Origin: Acinetobacter piscicola
Lineage (GTDB): Bacteria; Pseudomonadota; Gammaproteobacteria; Pseudomonadales; Moraxellaceae
Direction: 5' to 3'
DNA length: 64,000 bases
Assembly: GCF_015218165.1 (NCBI RefSeq)
Contig: NZ_CP048659.1
Coordinates: 1,302,001 to 1,366,000, forward strand
The translations under genes were made by a program, and so were the position numbers. The notes below the pieces were generated by a model. The model did not search any database. It had not been told where the DNA came from and saw only the letters and a program-made list of their open reading frames with translations. Each line of letters begins with the position of its first letter. Positions within the stretch are counted from its first letter, which is position 1. Below, piece after piece: positions 8,576 through 18,222 of the stretch.

Positions 8576-8610
8576 CCCCCTCTAAGGTTAGACCTTTTTT
8601 AACCCTTTAT
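8576..8610 (+). promoter_or_regulatory. Phage bipartite promoter-like element, copy 2
   Basis: CCCCCTCTAAGGTTAGAC at 8576-8593 is identical over 18 bases to copy 1. CCTTTAT follows at 8604-8610. The first block starts 67 bases ahead of the ATG at 8643, the same spacing as copy 1 within one base, although the sequences between differ. That conservation against a diverged background argues for a functional site. Confidence 0.6.
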
Positions 8611-8642
8611 ACATGCTATGCACATACCAATAGGAGTGCATC

Positions 8643-11600
8643 ATGTCAGAATCTACCCTAAAACCATTTACAGGTAAACTTGACGAAAATATTGATACAA
8701 ATCAACAGCCAGCATTAAAACCATTTACTGGTGCACTTGATGGTGAAGATAAAGGTTTTCTTGGTCAAGCAAAAGATCATGCAGTTTCCTTTCTTGGCAA
8801 GGGTACGGTAGCTGTAGGTGAGTTAGCAGTCGGTCTAAGTGACATGATGTCCGATGGCGCCACAGGTAAAATACTTTCCGAAAAACTTGGTTACGACCCA
8901 AAAGCTGCCAAAAATGTAATGACAGGTTGGCAGTCTGAGCAATACCAACAACAATTAAAAGATTCTGAAAATATTGGCAATCGAGAAATTGAGGAAGGTG
9001 ACGACTTCGCAACAAAGGTTGGTAAAAAATTCGACAATGCGGTTGATATAACAAAAAATGCCATCAGCAACCCATCACTTATCACAAATACCGTTGCTGA
9101 ATCTCTCCCTTCAATGTTAGCTGGTGCCGTATTAGGTCGTGTTTCTGGTATAGCCAATCCTGTTGTGGCTGGTTCTGTTGGCGAAGCTGCGGTGATGGCA
9201 GGTAGCCAAGCTGAACAAATTCGCCAAGAAACTGTAGATGGACGATTAACCGCAGATCAGTCTCTAGCAAGTGTGGCTACTGGTGCCATTGGTGGCTTGT
9301 TTGGCTATGTTGGTGGTCGTCTTGCTCAGAAAATGGGCTTATCAGATGTTGATACAGCCATGCAAACAGGGCGTTTAACCACGCAACAAGTGGGTGAAGA
9401 AATTGCTAAGACACCGATGAGGGCAATTCCAACTGCTGTGATCAAAGGTGCAATTTCAGAAGGCTTCTTAGAAGAATTACCTCAATCCGTTTCAGAGCAA
9501 ATTTTACAAAACTTGGCATTAGATAAGCCTTGGCATGATGGTGTTGAAAATGCAGCAGTCATGGGTACTTTGGCTGGTATGGCAATGGGCGGTACAGTCA
9601 GTGGTGCGGGTAAAACTGGTGATTGGTGGAATAGTCGATCTGACACAGGGCCACAAGATAACCAACAGCAATCAGGTTCACCTAATTTACCATCAGCACC
9701 ACCACAATTGGGTTCAAGTCCAGATAGTGCATTGACTGGTGAATATATCCCACGTGAAAATGTGTCAGAAGGTGATAATAATCAAGGTCGCACAGCTTTT
9801 GTTTATGATCAACCATCAATGGAAGCTGATAATTTATTAAACAACAATTACAAAGGTGATGCTGGTTTCGATACATCTGGTAATTTTGGTCCTTCAAATA
9901 ACCCAGACAGCCCATTATCTCCAAGTGGTGGAAACTATTTTGACGATCATCCAACACAGCCACCGTCAGAACGCTTAGGTATTAATCCAAATGATGGACC
10001 AATGTCATCAGCAGCAGCTTTGGCAGTGAATAGTGGGGCATCCCCGATAGCTCAATTGGGATATACCGAACAGCAGCAAGGACAGGAACAAGGCAATACG
10101 CCGATCAGTGATGCTGTGCCGTCAAACTATCAATCATTATTAGGAAGTCAGAACGATGGACAGCCCTTTGATGCACGCCTTGAAGATGCAACAGTACAGC
10201 AAGGAAATACACAAGCTGACAATGCAGGCGAATCAATTTCTCAACAGTATGACGCCAATGCAGCGGATGCAATGGGTGGAGGAATTGAAACAGATAGAGC
10301 GAAAACAACAACAGCGCAAACTGCTCAACCAATCTTAGACCAAGACGGTAAAAACAAATGGTTTGGTAATCAGGAAAAAGCGCAAGCATTTATTGATAAG
10401 AAAAAATTAGGCAATAATTATCAGGTAGTTCAGGATGGTAAGCGTTTTGAGATTCAGCCGATTGATCAAAACCAAGATCATGAAAAGCTTACTCGGGCAG
10501 AACAAGAGAGCGAAGGGTGGGATGGTAAGACTGGTACAGAAAATACTATTCAAACTTCAAAAAATAGTAATTTAAACAGTCAAAATACTATTTCTAACAC
10601 TGAAAATAATATTGACAAAATTCAAAAAATTTCAGCACTAGAACAACAGCTTAAAAATGAAAAAAGTGTACCGAAAAAGGCACAGATCCGTAAACAGATT
10701 ACAGAGTTGCAAAACGGTTTAGCAGACCAGACGCAAAGTGAAGTAAATTTAGATCAACCACGAAAGGCAACCGCTGAGAACCTGAGTGGCGAATTTAAAA
10801 AAATGGAAGAATCTACTGCCCGAGTTAATGCAGTACGTCAACGTATGCGTGAAGCAAATCCTGAAATTTTCACCGCTGAAAATGATCGTGTTCGTGAAAC
10901 ACATGGTTTAACCAATGCACGTGTGACGATGATGGCTGACGAAATTGAAACATCAGGTAGTTATGAATTGTCTGATCGTGAATATGAAAAGATTTACAAT
11001 AACCCGAACTTTAAGATTGATTACAATCCGAAAACATTTACGGGTACAGTAACAGCCATTAAAGATCCGCATATTGGTGAGTGGGTAGGTAATAACGATC
11101 CAATTGATCAAGTAACGCCATCAGATCCTCAACAAGATATTCAACAGTTTATTAACGAAAATAAAGCAGCTTTTGCAACGAATTGGCAGAAAGGTGGGCA
11201 ACCTGAAATTACTACAGCACCATTTGGTTCTGAGAAAATTCAAAAACAATATGGTGATACAGCCGAAAGTGTAATGTCTGATATTGAAATTTTGGGTGAT
11301 GATTTCACAATTGATTTGCGTGATAAAAATAAAAAGACCAATGCATTAAATAATCCTAATTATAACGCTGTGCAGAAAGCCGATGGTTCAGTAGAAATTG
11401 TAGGCATGAAACACCCAACTACAGGAGAATGGGTAGGTAAAAAGCCTAGTACGATTAGTATTGAGGAAAGCGCACAAAATAATATGTCAGAATCCACTCA
11501 ATGGACAAAGCATCCAACTCGTAAAAAGACTTGGATAGCAGATAATGGCATGATGATTACAGATGAGTCGTCTTTAGGGAAAAAAACTTTCTATGTTTTT

Positions 11601-14600
11601 AAGGATCGCTCTGGATATGAGCAATGGGATTTTCTAGCTCGTGCTGAATCTTTAATAGATGCCAAGCAAAAAGCTGTCAATATTCTCACTAAAAATAGTA
11701 GTGAAAAACTTCCTAAGAATACGAAGCCAATAGAATCTGACCCAATTACTCAACCTAAAAATTTTAAAGACAGTATTGAAAATATACGTGCCGAAAAAAT
11801 CCGCCAAAAAGATTTAGCTGATATGCACAACAGTGTTTATGGTTTGGCTACAGATGAACAGTTACAGGAATCACTGAAACATTTAAATAAAGAAATCAAA
11901 AAAGCACAAAAGCAAAGTGAGAATGAAGTTGTCAATGGAAAGCGTAGTACACGTAAAGCTGTTGCTGCAGGTGCTTTGGATCGTTTTTTAAAAAATCGTG
12001 TGGATTTGGAAACCTATATTAAGGCACGTAAGAATGGGGAATTAAAGCAAAGAAATAAAAAAATAGATGACTATAGCCGTGACAAATTAAAACCTGACAA
12101 CGAGCGTAAAGGTGTTTCACCGCTTGATACAACCTTCAACCCTTTATCCGTTGTCAGTGCTACGCGTAGAGTTCTTTCTGTTCTTCAACATCTCAAAATG
12201 ACCGCTACACAAGATGCGTCTTTTAGTGGGCGTATCAATGTCAGTCTTAATAATAGGATCGGGGTCAACAAAGTCGGGAATGTGAATTCCAATGGGTTTA
12301 GTGTTCAGGTTATTTCTAGTTTTAGCGATCTTCCGAAAGTCATACAAAATGATGCAACCTACAAAGATGAAAATGGCAAAACCCAAAATTATGATGTAAG
12401 CGGTGTTTGGCATGATGGCACGCTCTATGTGGTTGCTGATCAGGTTTATGGGGATAGCAATAAACAGCTTACTACATTTGATGCTTATGAGGAATTATTA
12501 ACCCATGAAATTGTTGGGCATTTTGGTGTTCAAAAGCTATTTGGAAATGAGTATAAGACCAAATTTCAACAACTATTTAATGCTCTGGGTAAGCTTGAGG
12601 GTATTCGTAAAATAGCAAAAGATAATGGCGTGGATATGCAGCAATTTGAAAGTGCATATATTGAACCATACACTCAAGGTGTTAAAGATGAAATTTATAC
12701 CGAATCAGATGTTCAGCAAGCTTTGGTTTCTGAGCTATTTGCTTTTGTTGCACAAAATGCCAAGTCACGTCCTTTTGTACGTCAAAAGCTAAAGGAAGTG
12801 CTTGGTTATATCCGCCAATGGTTTCGTGATCGTGGCTTTGATAAATTCCTTTCACGTTACAATGATGCCGATTTGATGATGTTTTTGTCAGAAGCTCGTA
12901 AGGCTGTAGTTGATCGAAGCTATTTTGGTAAATATAAAAATCAAGAATTTTCATCTAAGAACAATTCTGATACTCCACTTTATAGCCGTCGCACTAAAAG
13001 TAATTCAGGTTCTACAACTCAACAAGTACGAGATGTGTTGATTGATCGTTTTGGTAAAGAGACCATTGATGAGCTTGAACGACAAGGTAAGCTTGAGATT
13101 ATTCAGGATTATCAGGTTGAAGGTGTTGAGGGCTTCTATTACAACGGTAAAGCCGTACTCGTTGCATCGAATCTGACTGCTGAAAGCACAGTGCCAACAT
13201 TCTTACATGAGTTGGGTGGTCATGCTGGTTTTCAAAATATGATGAACCAGAAACAATATAATGAATTGATGAATCAATTTAATAAATTGGTTGAGCAGGG
13301 TAATCCTGTTGCTTTAACTGCAAAGATGCTTGCAGAACGTGAACAAGGCTCTGAACGTCAGCAGCTTGAATATTTACCATATTTATTAACCCTTTCATCT
13401 ACTATGCAACAACGTAATGTGATTCAACGGAATGCACTGCAAAAGTTGATTAACAATATTGTTTCGTATGTAAAAGCATGGGTATTTGATAATTTTGGTA
13501 TCAATCTTAATTTGAATCCTGATGATATGCTTGCATTATCAGAGCGTATGATTGGGCAAATTAAACATCAATCATCATTGGATTTAATTCGTCAAAAATA
13601 TCATGGTACAAATCAATGGATGACAGCACCAAACGGTGCAAAGACACATCTTTCAGAACAACAATGGTTACAAGTCCGGACACCAGAATTTAAGAAATGG
13701 TTTGGTGATTGGGAAAATGATGCAGCAAATGCTTCACAGGTATTAGATGAAAATGGGGAGCCTAAGGTTGTTTATCATGGTACCGCCACCGAGTTTAATG
13801 AATTTAAGCAGGGTCATGGCTTATTAGGGGATGGCATTTACTTAACTGATAGTTTTGATACAGCAGATGTATACGCCAATATCCGTGGGGAAAATGGCTT
13901 TGTACTTCCATTATTTGTAAACATTCGGAATGTGTTCAAAACTACAGGTAATGTTTCACGTGATGAATTTGTAGAAGCGACAACTTCTGGGAAATATCAG
14001 GGAATTGTTCATCAGTTTGAAAATCACGAATATATTGTTGCCTTAGAGCCTAATCAAGTAAAAATGGCTGAGGGGAATAAAGGCACATTTAATAGTGAAA
14101 GTTCAGATATTAGATTTAGCCGTTCAGCAAAAGACATTATTGATAATCTTAGTAAAAACCTTGGTAATATTTCCATTTCATCGGTTAAGGATAAAACAGG
14201 TTATAAATTTACTGATTGGTTGGGTGTTGGCTTATCAGCCTTAGGTCGTCGACAACTTACTGAAATTTACAGCAAAATTTTACCGCAGTTAAACAAATAT
14301 AATGAATTGGCTGCTCAAATGGATGCTGATAAGAACGATGCTGGGGCTGAAGCTGATAGTATCGTGCGTGAATGGGCAAATTTAAACGATGAAGATCAAC
14401 TTGCAGAGTTAATGCATGATTCGACTTTAGCAAAAATTGACCCTACAAAGCCTTATGTGAAAGGGGACAGTGTTTCCAGATATAAGCAATTACGTGATGA
14501 TTACAATTCATTATCACCTGAAGCTCAGGCAATGTATTTAAAAGCACGTGATGCTTATAAAAAGCACTATGCAAAAGTTCAGTCTGCAATTAAAGATCGT

Positions 14601-16823
14601 ATTCTAAGAGCATCTTTATCTAGCCAGAAGAAAGCGGATCTGATCAAGCAAATGGATGATCAGTTTTATGGCTATGTCAAAGGCGTTTATTTCCCTTTAG
14701 CACGTTTTGGGAAATATGTTGTGGTAGTGCGTAATCAAAATGGTGATGTTGAAAGTGTCAGTCGTGCTGAAACTATGGGAGAGGCACAAAAAATACGTTC
14801 TGAGATGTTAAAAAAATTTCCACAATGGAAAGTTGAACCTGTCATTCAAGATAAAGAATTTCGTTCTGCTCGTGATGCTGTAGGGCGTGGTTTTATGTCA
14901 AGTCTATTTGATGAAGTGGCTAATTTGGGGCTGTCTAGTACAGAACAAGCATCTTTTGAAGATACGTTGAATCAGCTTTATTTATCATCTATGCCTGATT
15001 TATCTTGGGCAAAACATGGTATCCATCGAAAGGGTACAGCAGGCTTTAGCAATGATGCACGTCGGGCATTTGCACAACATATGTTTAGTGGTGCAAATTA
15101 TTTGGCAAAGTTGCGTTATGGTGATCAATTGGCTGATCAGTTAGATGCGATGCAAAAATATGCAGATGATCAAATTAAACAAAATCATCAATACAATCAA
15201 TCTACAGCACAAAGTGTGATTGATGAAATGAATAAACGCCATGAAAACTTGATGAACCCTAAAGGGCATCCTTTATCAAGTGCATTAACCAGCTTGGGCT
15301 TTATTTATTATTTAGGGTTGTCACCAGCAGCAGCGATGGTCAACTTATCGCAGACAGCATTGGTGGCTTATCCATTGATGGGTGCCAAATGGGATTTCGA
15401 CAAAGCAGGTAAAGAATTGTTGAAAGCATCCAATGATTTTAGGAAGGGTGTAGAGTTTCATAAAGTGAAATGGCAAGGCACAAAAACCGACCTTTATAAG
15501 GCGGTTAGTTCTGATATTTCCAAATTTTTAAATAAGGATGAGCAAGCAGCATATCAAAAAGCAGTAGATTCAGGAGCGATTGATGTTACTCAAGCACATG
15601 ATTTAGCAGGAATTGCCCAAGGAGAAGATAGTGGTGTGATGTGGAAAACACGTCCGATTATGCGTGCAGCGAGTGTCATGTTCCATAGTGCTGAACGATT
15701 TAACCGTGAAGTCACTTTTATCGCTTCTTATCGCCTAGCTCGTCAAGCAGGGGCGAATCATGATGATGCCTATGAGCAAGCAGACAAGATGACATATGAC
15801 TCACAGTATGATTATGGCTCTGGTAATCGCCCACGTATTATGCAGGGTAATGTTGCTAAAGTTCTTTTACTGTTTAAACAGTTTGGTCAGAACATGGTTT
15901 ACACATTGGCTCGTCAGACCTATCAGTCCATTAAAGGTGAAACCAAAGAGGAACGTAGAGAAGCACGAAGGGCTATTAGCGCAATTTTAGCAATGCACGC
16001 AACTTTTGCTGGTGCGCTTGGGTTGCCTATGGTTGGAATGTTGTTGTCAGTTGCATCATGGATGGGTGGGGATGACGATGACCCTTGGGATGCTGAAGTT
16101 GCATTACGGAACTATCTTGCTGAAGCATTTAACCCAACCATTTCAAATATGCTAATGAAAGGTGCGCCACGTGGTATTGGGGTGGATATTTCTGGTCGCG
16201 TTGGTATTAATAATTTACTGTTACCAGATGTACAAGAAGGGTTAGAAGGGAAAAAGTGGTGGGATTCAGCATCAGCAGCAGTATTAGGTCCTATTGGCGG
16301 GATTGGGGCAAATATCGCAAAAGGTGCACAGGAAATTTCAGAAGGGCATAATCTACGTGGAGTGGAAAGTATGCTGCCAGTGTTTCTTAAAAACTTTGCT
16401 AAAACCTATCGTTATGCTGATGAAGGTGTACAAGACAAAACTGGTGTATCTATCATGGATGAAGTTAGTTCAATGGATTTACTTGTCCAAGGTATGGGGT
16501 TCTCACCATCTGATGTTCGTACAGCCAGTGAAGGCAAAACAGCAATTTATCAGCTTAACCGAAAGCTTAATGAGCGTCGTAGTCGTTTAATGGCTTTATG
16601 GTCACGAGCGAAAATGATGGATGACCAACAAGAGATGGATGAAATTTGGGAAGAAATTCAAGGTTTCAATGACAAAAATCCATCACGTCGTATAACTAGA
16701 ATGAACCTTAATCAAAGTTATCGTAATCGCCAACGTCGTATAGATCGTGCTGAAGATGGCATATATTTGTCACGGAATCGTCAAGATGCACGTGAAGCTG
16801 GTTACTTTGCTTTTGGTGAATAA
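8643..16823 (+). CDS. Giant PLxRFG-type polyvalent phage protein (2726 residues)
   Basis: AGGAG lies 7 bases before the ATG. The N-terminus carries two LKPFTGxLD repeats. Residues of about 150-330 have Gly/Ala-rich hydrophobic, possibly membrane-active segments. A long Gln/Asn-rich region contains a pair of related domains, each ending G-E-W-V-G. Two zincin-like motifs follow: HEIVGH at 1288 and HELGGH at 1522. An ADP-ribosyltransferase-like domain with VVYHGTATEF has its His at 1712 and ends near SDIRFSR. PLARFG at 2018-2023 marks a PLxRFG region, and the last 500 residues contain further hydrophobic helices. Such fused proteins in phages and plasmids are thought to enter the host with the DNA and carry effectors. 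It is monocistronic, with its own promoter element and terminator. Catalytic activity of each domain is unproven. Confidence 0.85.
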   Translation: MSESTLKPFTGKLDENIDTNQQPALKPFTGALDGEDKGFLGQAKDHAVSFLGKGTVAVGELAVGLSDMMSDGATGKILSEKLGYDPKAAKNVMTGWQSEQYQQQLKDSENIGNREIEEGDDFATKVGKKFDNAVDITKNAISNPSLITNTVAESLPSMLAGAVLGRVSGIANPVVAGSVGEAAVMAGSQAEQIRQETVDGRLTADQSLASVATGAIGGLFGYVGGRLAQKMGLSDVDTAMQTGRLTTQQVGEEIAKTPMRAIPTAVIKGAISEGFLEELPQSVSEQILQNLALDKPWHDGVENAAVMGTLAGMAMGGTVSGAGKTGDWWNSRSDTGPQDNQQQSGSPNLPSAPPQLGSSPDSALTGEYIPRENVSEGDNNQGRTAFVYDQPSMEADNLLNNNYKGDAGFDTSGNFGPSNNPDSPLSPSGGNYFDDHPTQPPSERLGINPNDGPMSSAAALAVNSGASPIAQLGYTEQQQGQEQGNTPISDAVPSNYQSLLGSQNDGQPFDARLEDATVQQGNTQADNAGESISQQYDANAADAMGGGIETDRAKTTTAQTAQPILDQDGKNKWFGNQEKAQAFIDKKKLGNNYQVVQDGKRFEIQPIDQNQDHEKLTRAEQESEGWDGKTGTENTIQTSKNSNLNSQNTISNTENNIDKIQKISALEQQLKNEKSVPKKAQIRKQITELQNGLADQTQSEVNLDQPRKATAENLSGEFKKMEESTARVNAVRQRMREANPEIFTAENDRVRETHGLTNARVTMMADEIETSGSYELSDREYEKIYNNPNFKIDYNPKTFTGTVTAIKDPHIGEWVGNNDPIDQVTPSDPQQDIQQFINENKAAFATNWQKGGQPEITTAPFGSEKIQKQYGDTAESVMSDIEILGDDFTIDLRDKNKKTNALNNPNYNAVQKADGSVEIVGMKHPTTGEWVGKKPSTISIEESAQNNMSESTQWTKHPTRKKTWIADNGMMITDESSLGKKTFYVFKDRSGYEQWDFLARAESLIDAKQKAVNILTKNSSEKLPKNTKPIESDPITQPKNFKDSIENIRAEKIRQKDLADMHNSVYGLATDEQLQESLKHLNKEIKKAQKQSENEVVNGKRSTRKAVAAGALDRFLKNRVDLETYIKARKNGELKQRNKKIDDYSRDKLKPDNERKGVSPLDTTFNPLSVVSATRRVLSVLQHLKMTATQDASFSGRINVSLNNRIGVNKVGNVNSNGFSVQVISSFSDLPKVIQNDATYKDENGKTQNYDVSGVWHDGTLYVVADQVYGDSNKQLTTFDAYEELLTHEIVGHFGVQKLFGNEYKTKFQQLFNALGKLEGIRKIAKDNGVDMQQFESAYIEPYTQGVKDEIYTESDVQQALVSELFAFVAQNAKSRPFVRQKLKEVLGYIRQWFRDRGFDKFLSRYNDADLMMFLSEARKAVVDRSYFGKYKNQEFSSKNNSDTPLYSRRTKSNSGSTTQQVRDVLIDRFGKETIDELERQGKLEIIQDYQVEGVEGFYYNGKAVLVASNLTAESTVPTFLHELGGHAGFQNMMNQKQYNELMNQFNKLVEQGNPVALTAKMLAEREQGSERQQLEYLPYLLTLSSTMQQRNVIQRNALQKLINNIVSYVKAWVFDNFGINLNLNPDDMLALSERMIGQIKHQSSLDLIRQKYHGTNQWMTAPNGAKTHLSEQQWLQVRTPEFKKWFGDWENDAANASQVLDENGEPKVVYHGTATEFNEFKQGHGLLGDGIYLTDSFDTADVYANIRGENGFVLPLFVNIRNVFKTTGNVSRDEFVEATTSGKYQGIVHQFENHEYIVALEPNQVKMAEGNKGTFNSESSDIRFSRSAKDIIDNLSKNLGNISISSVKDKTGYKFTDWLGVGLSALGRRQLTEIYSKILPQLNKYNELAAQMDADKNDAGAEADSIVREWANLNDEDQLAELMHDSTLAKIDPTKPYVKGDSVSRYKQLRDDYNSLSPEAQAMYLKARDAYKKHYAKVQSAIKDRILRASLSSQKKADLIKQMDDQFYGYVKGVYFPLARFGKYVVVVRNQNGDVESVSRAETMGEAQKIRSEMLKKFPQWKVEPVIQDKEFRSARDAVGRGFMSSLFDEVANLGLSSTEQASFEDTLNQLYLSSMPDLSWAKHGIHRKGTAGFSNDARRAFAQHMFSGANYLAKLRYGDQLADQLDAMQKYADDQIKQNHQYNQSTAQSVIDEMNKRHENLMNPKGHPLSSALTSLGFIYYLGLSPAAAMVNLSQTALVAYPLMGAKWDFDKAGKELLKASNDFRKGVEFHKVKWQGTKTDLYKAVSSDISKFLNKDEQAAYQKAVDSGAIDVTQAHDLAGIAQGEDSGVMWKTRPIMRAASVMFHSAERFNREVTFIASYRLARQAGANHDDAYEQADKMTYDSQYDYGSGNRPRIMQGNVAKVLLLFKQFGQNMVYTLARQTYQSIKGETKEERREARRAISAILAMHATFAGALGLPMVGMLLSVASWMGGDDDDPWDAEVALRNYLAEAFNPTISNMLMKGAPRGIGVDISGRVGINNLLLPDVQEGLEGKKWWDSASAAVLGPIGGIGANIAKGAQEISEGHNLRGVESMLPVFLKNFAKTYRYADEGVQDKTGVSIMDEVSSMDLLVQGMGFSPSDVRTASEGKTAIYQLNRKLNERRSRLMALWSRAKMMDDQQEMDEIWEEIQGFNDKNPSRRITRMNLNQSYRNRQRRIDRAEDGIYLSRNRQDAREAGYFAFGE

Positions 16824-16835
16824 TTAGTGATAGAA

Positions 16836-16859
16836 AAGCCACCTTATGGTGGCTTCTTT
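16836..16859. terminator. Intrinsic terminator between convergent phage genes
   Basis: AAGCCACC at 16836-16843 pairs with GGTGGCTT at 16848-16855 around a TTAT loop, followed by CTTTA. It sits between the giant gene and the leftward antirepressor operon and may act on both strands. Confidence 0.75.
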
Positions 16860-16867
16860 ATTGGATT

Positions 16868-17590
16868 TTATTTGAGTTTTTCCTTATTTACTAAACCTGT
16901 AATCCTAGTCAAGCCAAATGCTGTCACTCGCATGTGTAAAAATACACGCTCTTGACCATCATTTTGATTTTTGATTACTGGTGATGCTTTATTGGTAAAA
17001 ACACCATTCAACACATACTGTGCATGTGGTTGTAATTTCTTTTCAGCATCTCGATAACACCATTTTTTTTGAAGTAAAAGATTAATGAGATCCTTTTCTT
17101 TTATTCCAATTGTTTTGGCACATTCACGGATACAGTAGGTATGTACTGTTTCAGCAATGGTATCGAGTGCTTGAGCTTTAGGTTCAAGTTTTTCAACTTT
17201 TTGGGTTAGTTCAATATTTTGTTTTGCCTGAGTTTCAATTGCTTGTAGTAGGTGATAAGGATTTGAAATATCAAATACTGGTTGAGCAACCTGAGCCTCA
17301 AGTTCTTGCCAACGATCTACCAAGCGAGCTGTAAATTCAGGGCATAATTGAGCAACTACAATAATACTGTCACGCTTACCTTGTTCACCTGTGAACTTAT
17401 AAACAATAGTGTTTTGTTTTCGACCAATTGAATTTAGAAAAGACGTTTCCTCAAATTGAGGAAGCGTTATAACTCGTTGATCTACTAAATTTTTGATTGT
17501 ACGCTTAACATTGTCATGGCGTTTTTCAACAAGCTCAGCAATTTCCAAACTTGTCATCATTTGAATTTGTACAGGAACAATTGCATTCAT
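16868..17590 (-). CDS. Phage antirepressor: Rha family with C-terminal KilAC domain
   Basis: The 240-residue product starts with a Rha-type regulatory domain (phrases MTSLEIAELVEKRHDNVKR, residues 12-30, and EFTARLVDRWQELE near 85-98). It ends with a KilAC antirepressor domain (ECAKTIGIKEKDLINLLLQ near 145-165, then MRVTAFGLTRITGLV). Rha and KilAC proteins are phage regulators that interfere with repressors or with lysogeny. Its start overlaps the stop of the 96-residue gene upstream by 4 bases, so it is the last gene of a leftward operon headed by an Arc-like gene. This matches the arc-ant order of P22 immI. Which repressor it antagonises cannot be read from sequence. Confidence 0.85.
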   Translation of the reverse strand: MNAIVPVQIQMMTSLEIAELVEKRHDNVKRTIKNLVDQRVITLPQFEETSFLNSIGRKQNTIVYKFTGEQGKRDSIIVVAQLCPEFTARLVDRWQELEAQVAQPVFDISNPYHLLQAIETQAKQNIELTQKVEKLEPKAQALDTIAETVHTYCIRECAKTIGIKEKDLINLLLQKKWCYRDAEKKLQPHAQYVLNGVFTNKASPVIKNQNDGQERVFLHMRVTAFGLTRITGLVNKEKLK

Positions 17591-17877
17591 GCTGCCAACT
17601 CCTCTGCAAAAAACTTTACTAAGTCAGGTGAGCGTTCTTTGAAGTCATTTAATTCTTCTGAACATAGATCACAAAAATTATTTGCCATACCCGATGCTAT
17701 GCGAGCCAATGTTTGTGCTGTAGAAAAATCATCTGACTTTTCAGCAACAACACTTGTTAATACTTTGAGTTGATCCAATACATTACTTGCTGCTCCAATA
17801 AATTGAAGTAAGCTTCTTAATTGCTGTTCACTGACCTGAACTTGCTTGTCTTGGGTGAATTGGGTTATATTGTTCAT
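17587..17877 (-). CDS. Small phage protein of unknown function in the antirepressor operon
   Basis: The 96-residue product is acidic and probably helical, with two Cys in CDLCSEE near residue 70. No known family was recognised and no membrane segment is visible. It lies between a possible 25-codon gene and the antirepressor and overlaps the antirepressor start by ATGA, which implies translational coupling. AAAGGA lies about 10 bases before its ATG. A role in phage control is inferred from context only. Confidence 0.7.
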   Translation of the reverse strand: MNNITQFTQDKQVQVSEQQLRSLLQFIGAASNVLDQLKVLTSVVAEKSDDFSTAQTLARIASGMANNFCDLCSEELNDFKERSPDLVKFFAEELAA

Positions 17878-17879
17878 CG

Positions 17880-17957
17880 TTAATATTCCTTTGTTAACAA
17901 CTCTAAAGCTCCGTACCGTCCAAAGTCAGGGGCTTTTTTGTTGTCTGTTAATTTCAT
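17880..17957 (-). CDS. Possible 25-codon phage peptide
   Basis: An ATG overlapping the stop of the Arc-like gene (ATGA) opens a 25-codon frame, beginning MKLTDNKK and ending LLTKEY. It stops 2 bases before the next start. Overlaps on one side and near contact on the other fit a compact phage operon, so this may be a real coupled micro-gene or simply a ribosome relay. No homology is recognisable at this length. Confidence 0.4.
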   Translation of the reverse strand: MKLTDNKKAPDFGRYGALELLTKEY

Positions 17958-18118
17958 GCTTTCGCACTCTCTTGTTGTTTCTGTTCTCTCAACCAATCCT
18001 CAACAATTTGATTTAACTGAGCTGTCATAGAGCGTCGATTCTTTACAGCTTGAATCTTTAACTCTTCCACGGTTTCATGTGGCATTCGCACATTTACTTG
18101 TTGATCATTTCTAGCCAT
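17954..18118 (-). CDS. Arc-like ribbon-helix-helix repressor
   Basis: The 54-residue product reads MARNDQQVNVRMPHETVEEL, then KIQAVKNRRSMTAQLNQIVE, then a short basic tail. It fits the Arc/MetJ ribbon-helix-helix fold: a beta strand (QQVNVRMP) for DNA contact and two helices with an NRRSMTAQ turn. P22 Arc has 53 residues. It heads a leftward operon ending in an antirepressor and is divergent from a second ribbon-helix-helix gene, with three operator-like repeats between them. It probably represses its own operon, limiting antirepressor synthesis as Arc does in P22. The start is supported by the shared MARND opening of both divergent proteins. Confidence 0.85.
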   Translation of the reverse strand: MARNDQQVNVRMPHETVEELKIQAVKNRRSMTAQLNQIVEDWLREQKQQESAKA

Positions 18119-18132
18119 TGGTTTTCCTTAAT

Positions 18133-18187
18133 AAAGCACTGTGATCACATTAAAGCACAGTGATTTATTGATGTAAAGCACTGTGAT
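18133..18187. promoter_or_regulatory. Three operator-like repeats in the divergent immunity promoter region
   Basis: AAAGCACTGTGAT occurs at 18133-18145 and 18175-18187, and AAAGCACAGTGAT at 18152-18164. The copies are spaced 19 and 23 bases apart, about two helical turns, and each core (CACTGTG or CACAGTG) is nearly palindromic. They fill the gap between two divergent Arc-family genes. The likely ligands are one or both of those proteins; that assignment is inferred. Confidence 0.75.
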
Positions 18188-18222
18188 GCAATATTATGTA
18201 ATTTTTATAAAGTGGAATAGAG

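Noticed and set aside
12144..12413. A minus-strand membrane protein inside the giant phage gene
   Set aside because: It lies antisense to clearly coding sequence and has no start signals.
17881..17945. A plus-strand terminator (AAAGCTCC against GGGGCTTT followed by T residues)
   Set aside because: No rightward gene ends nearby and the bases are explained by the leftward operon; it was left out as unsupported.
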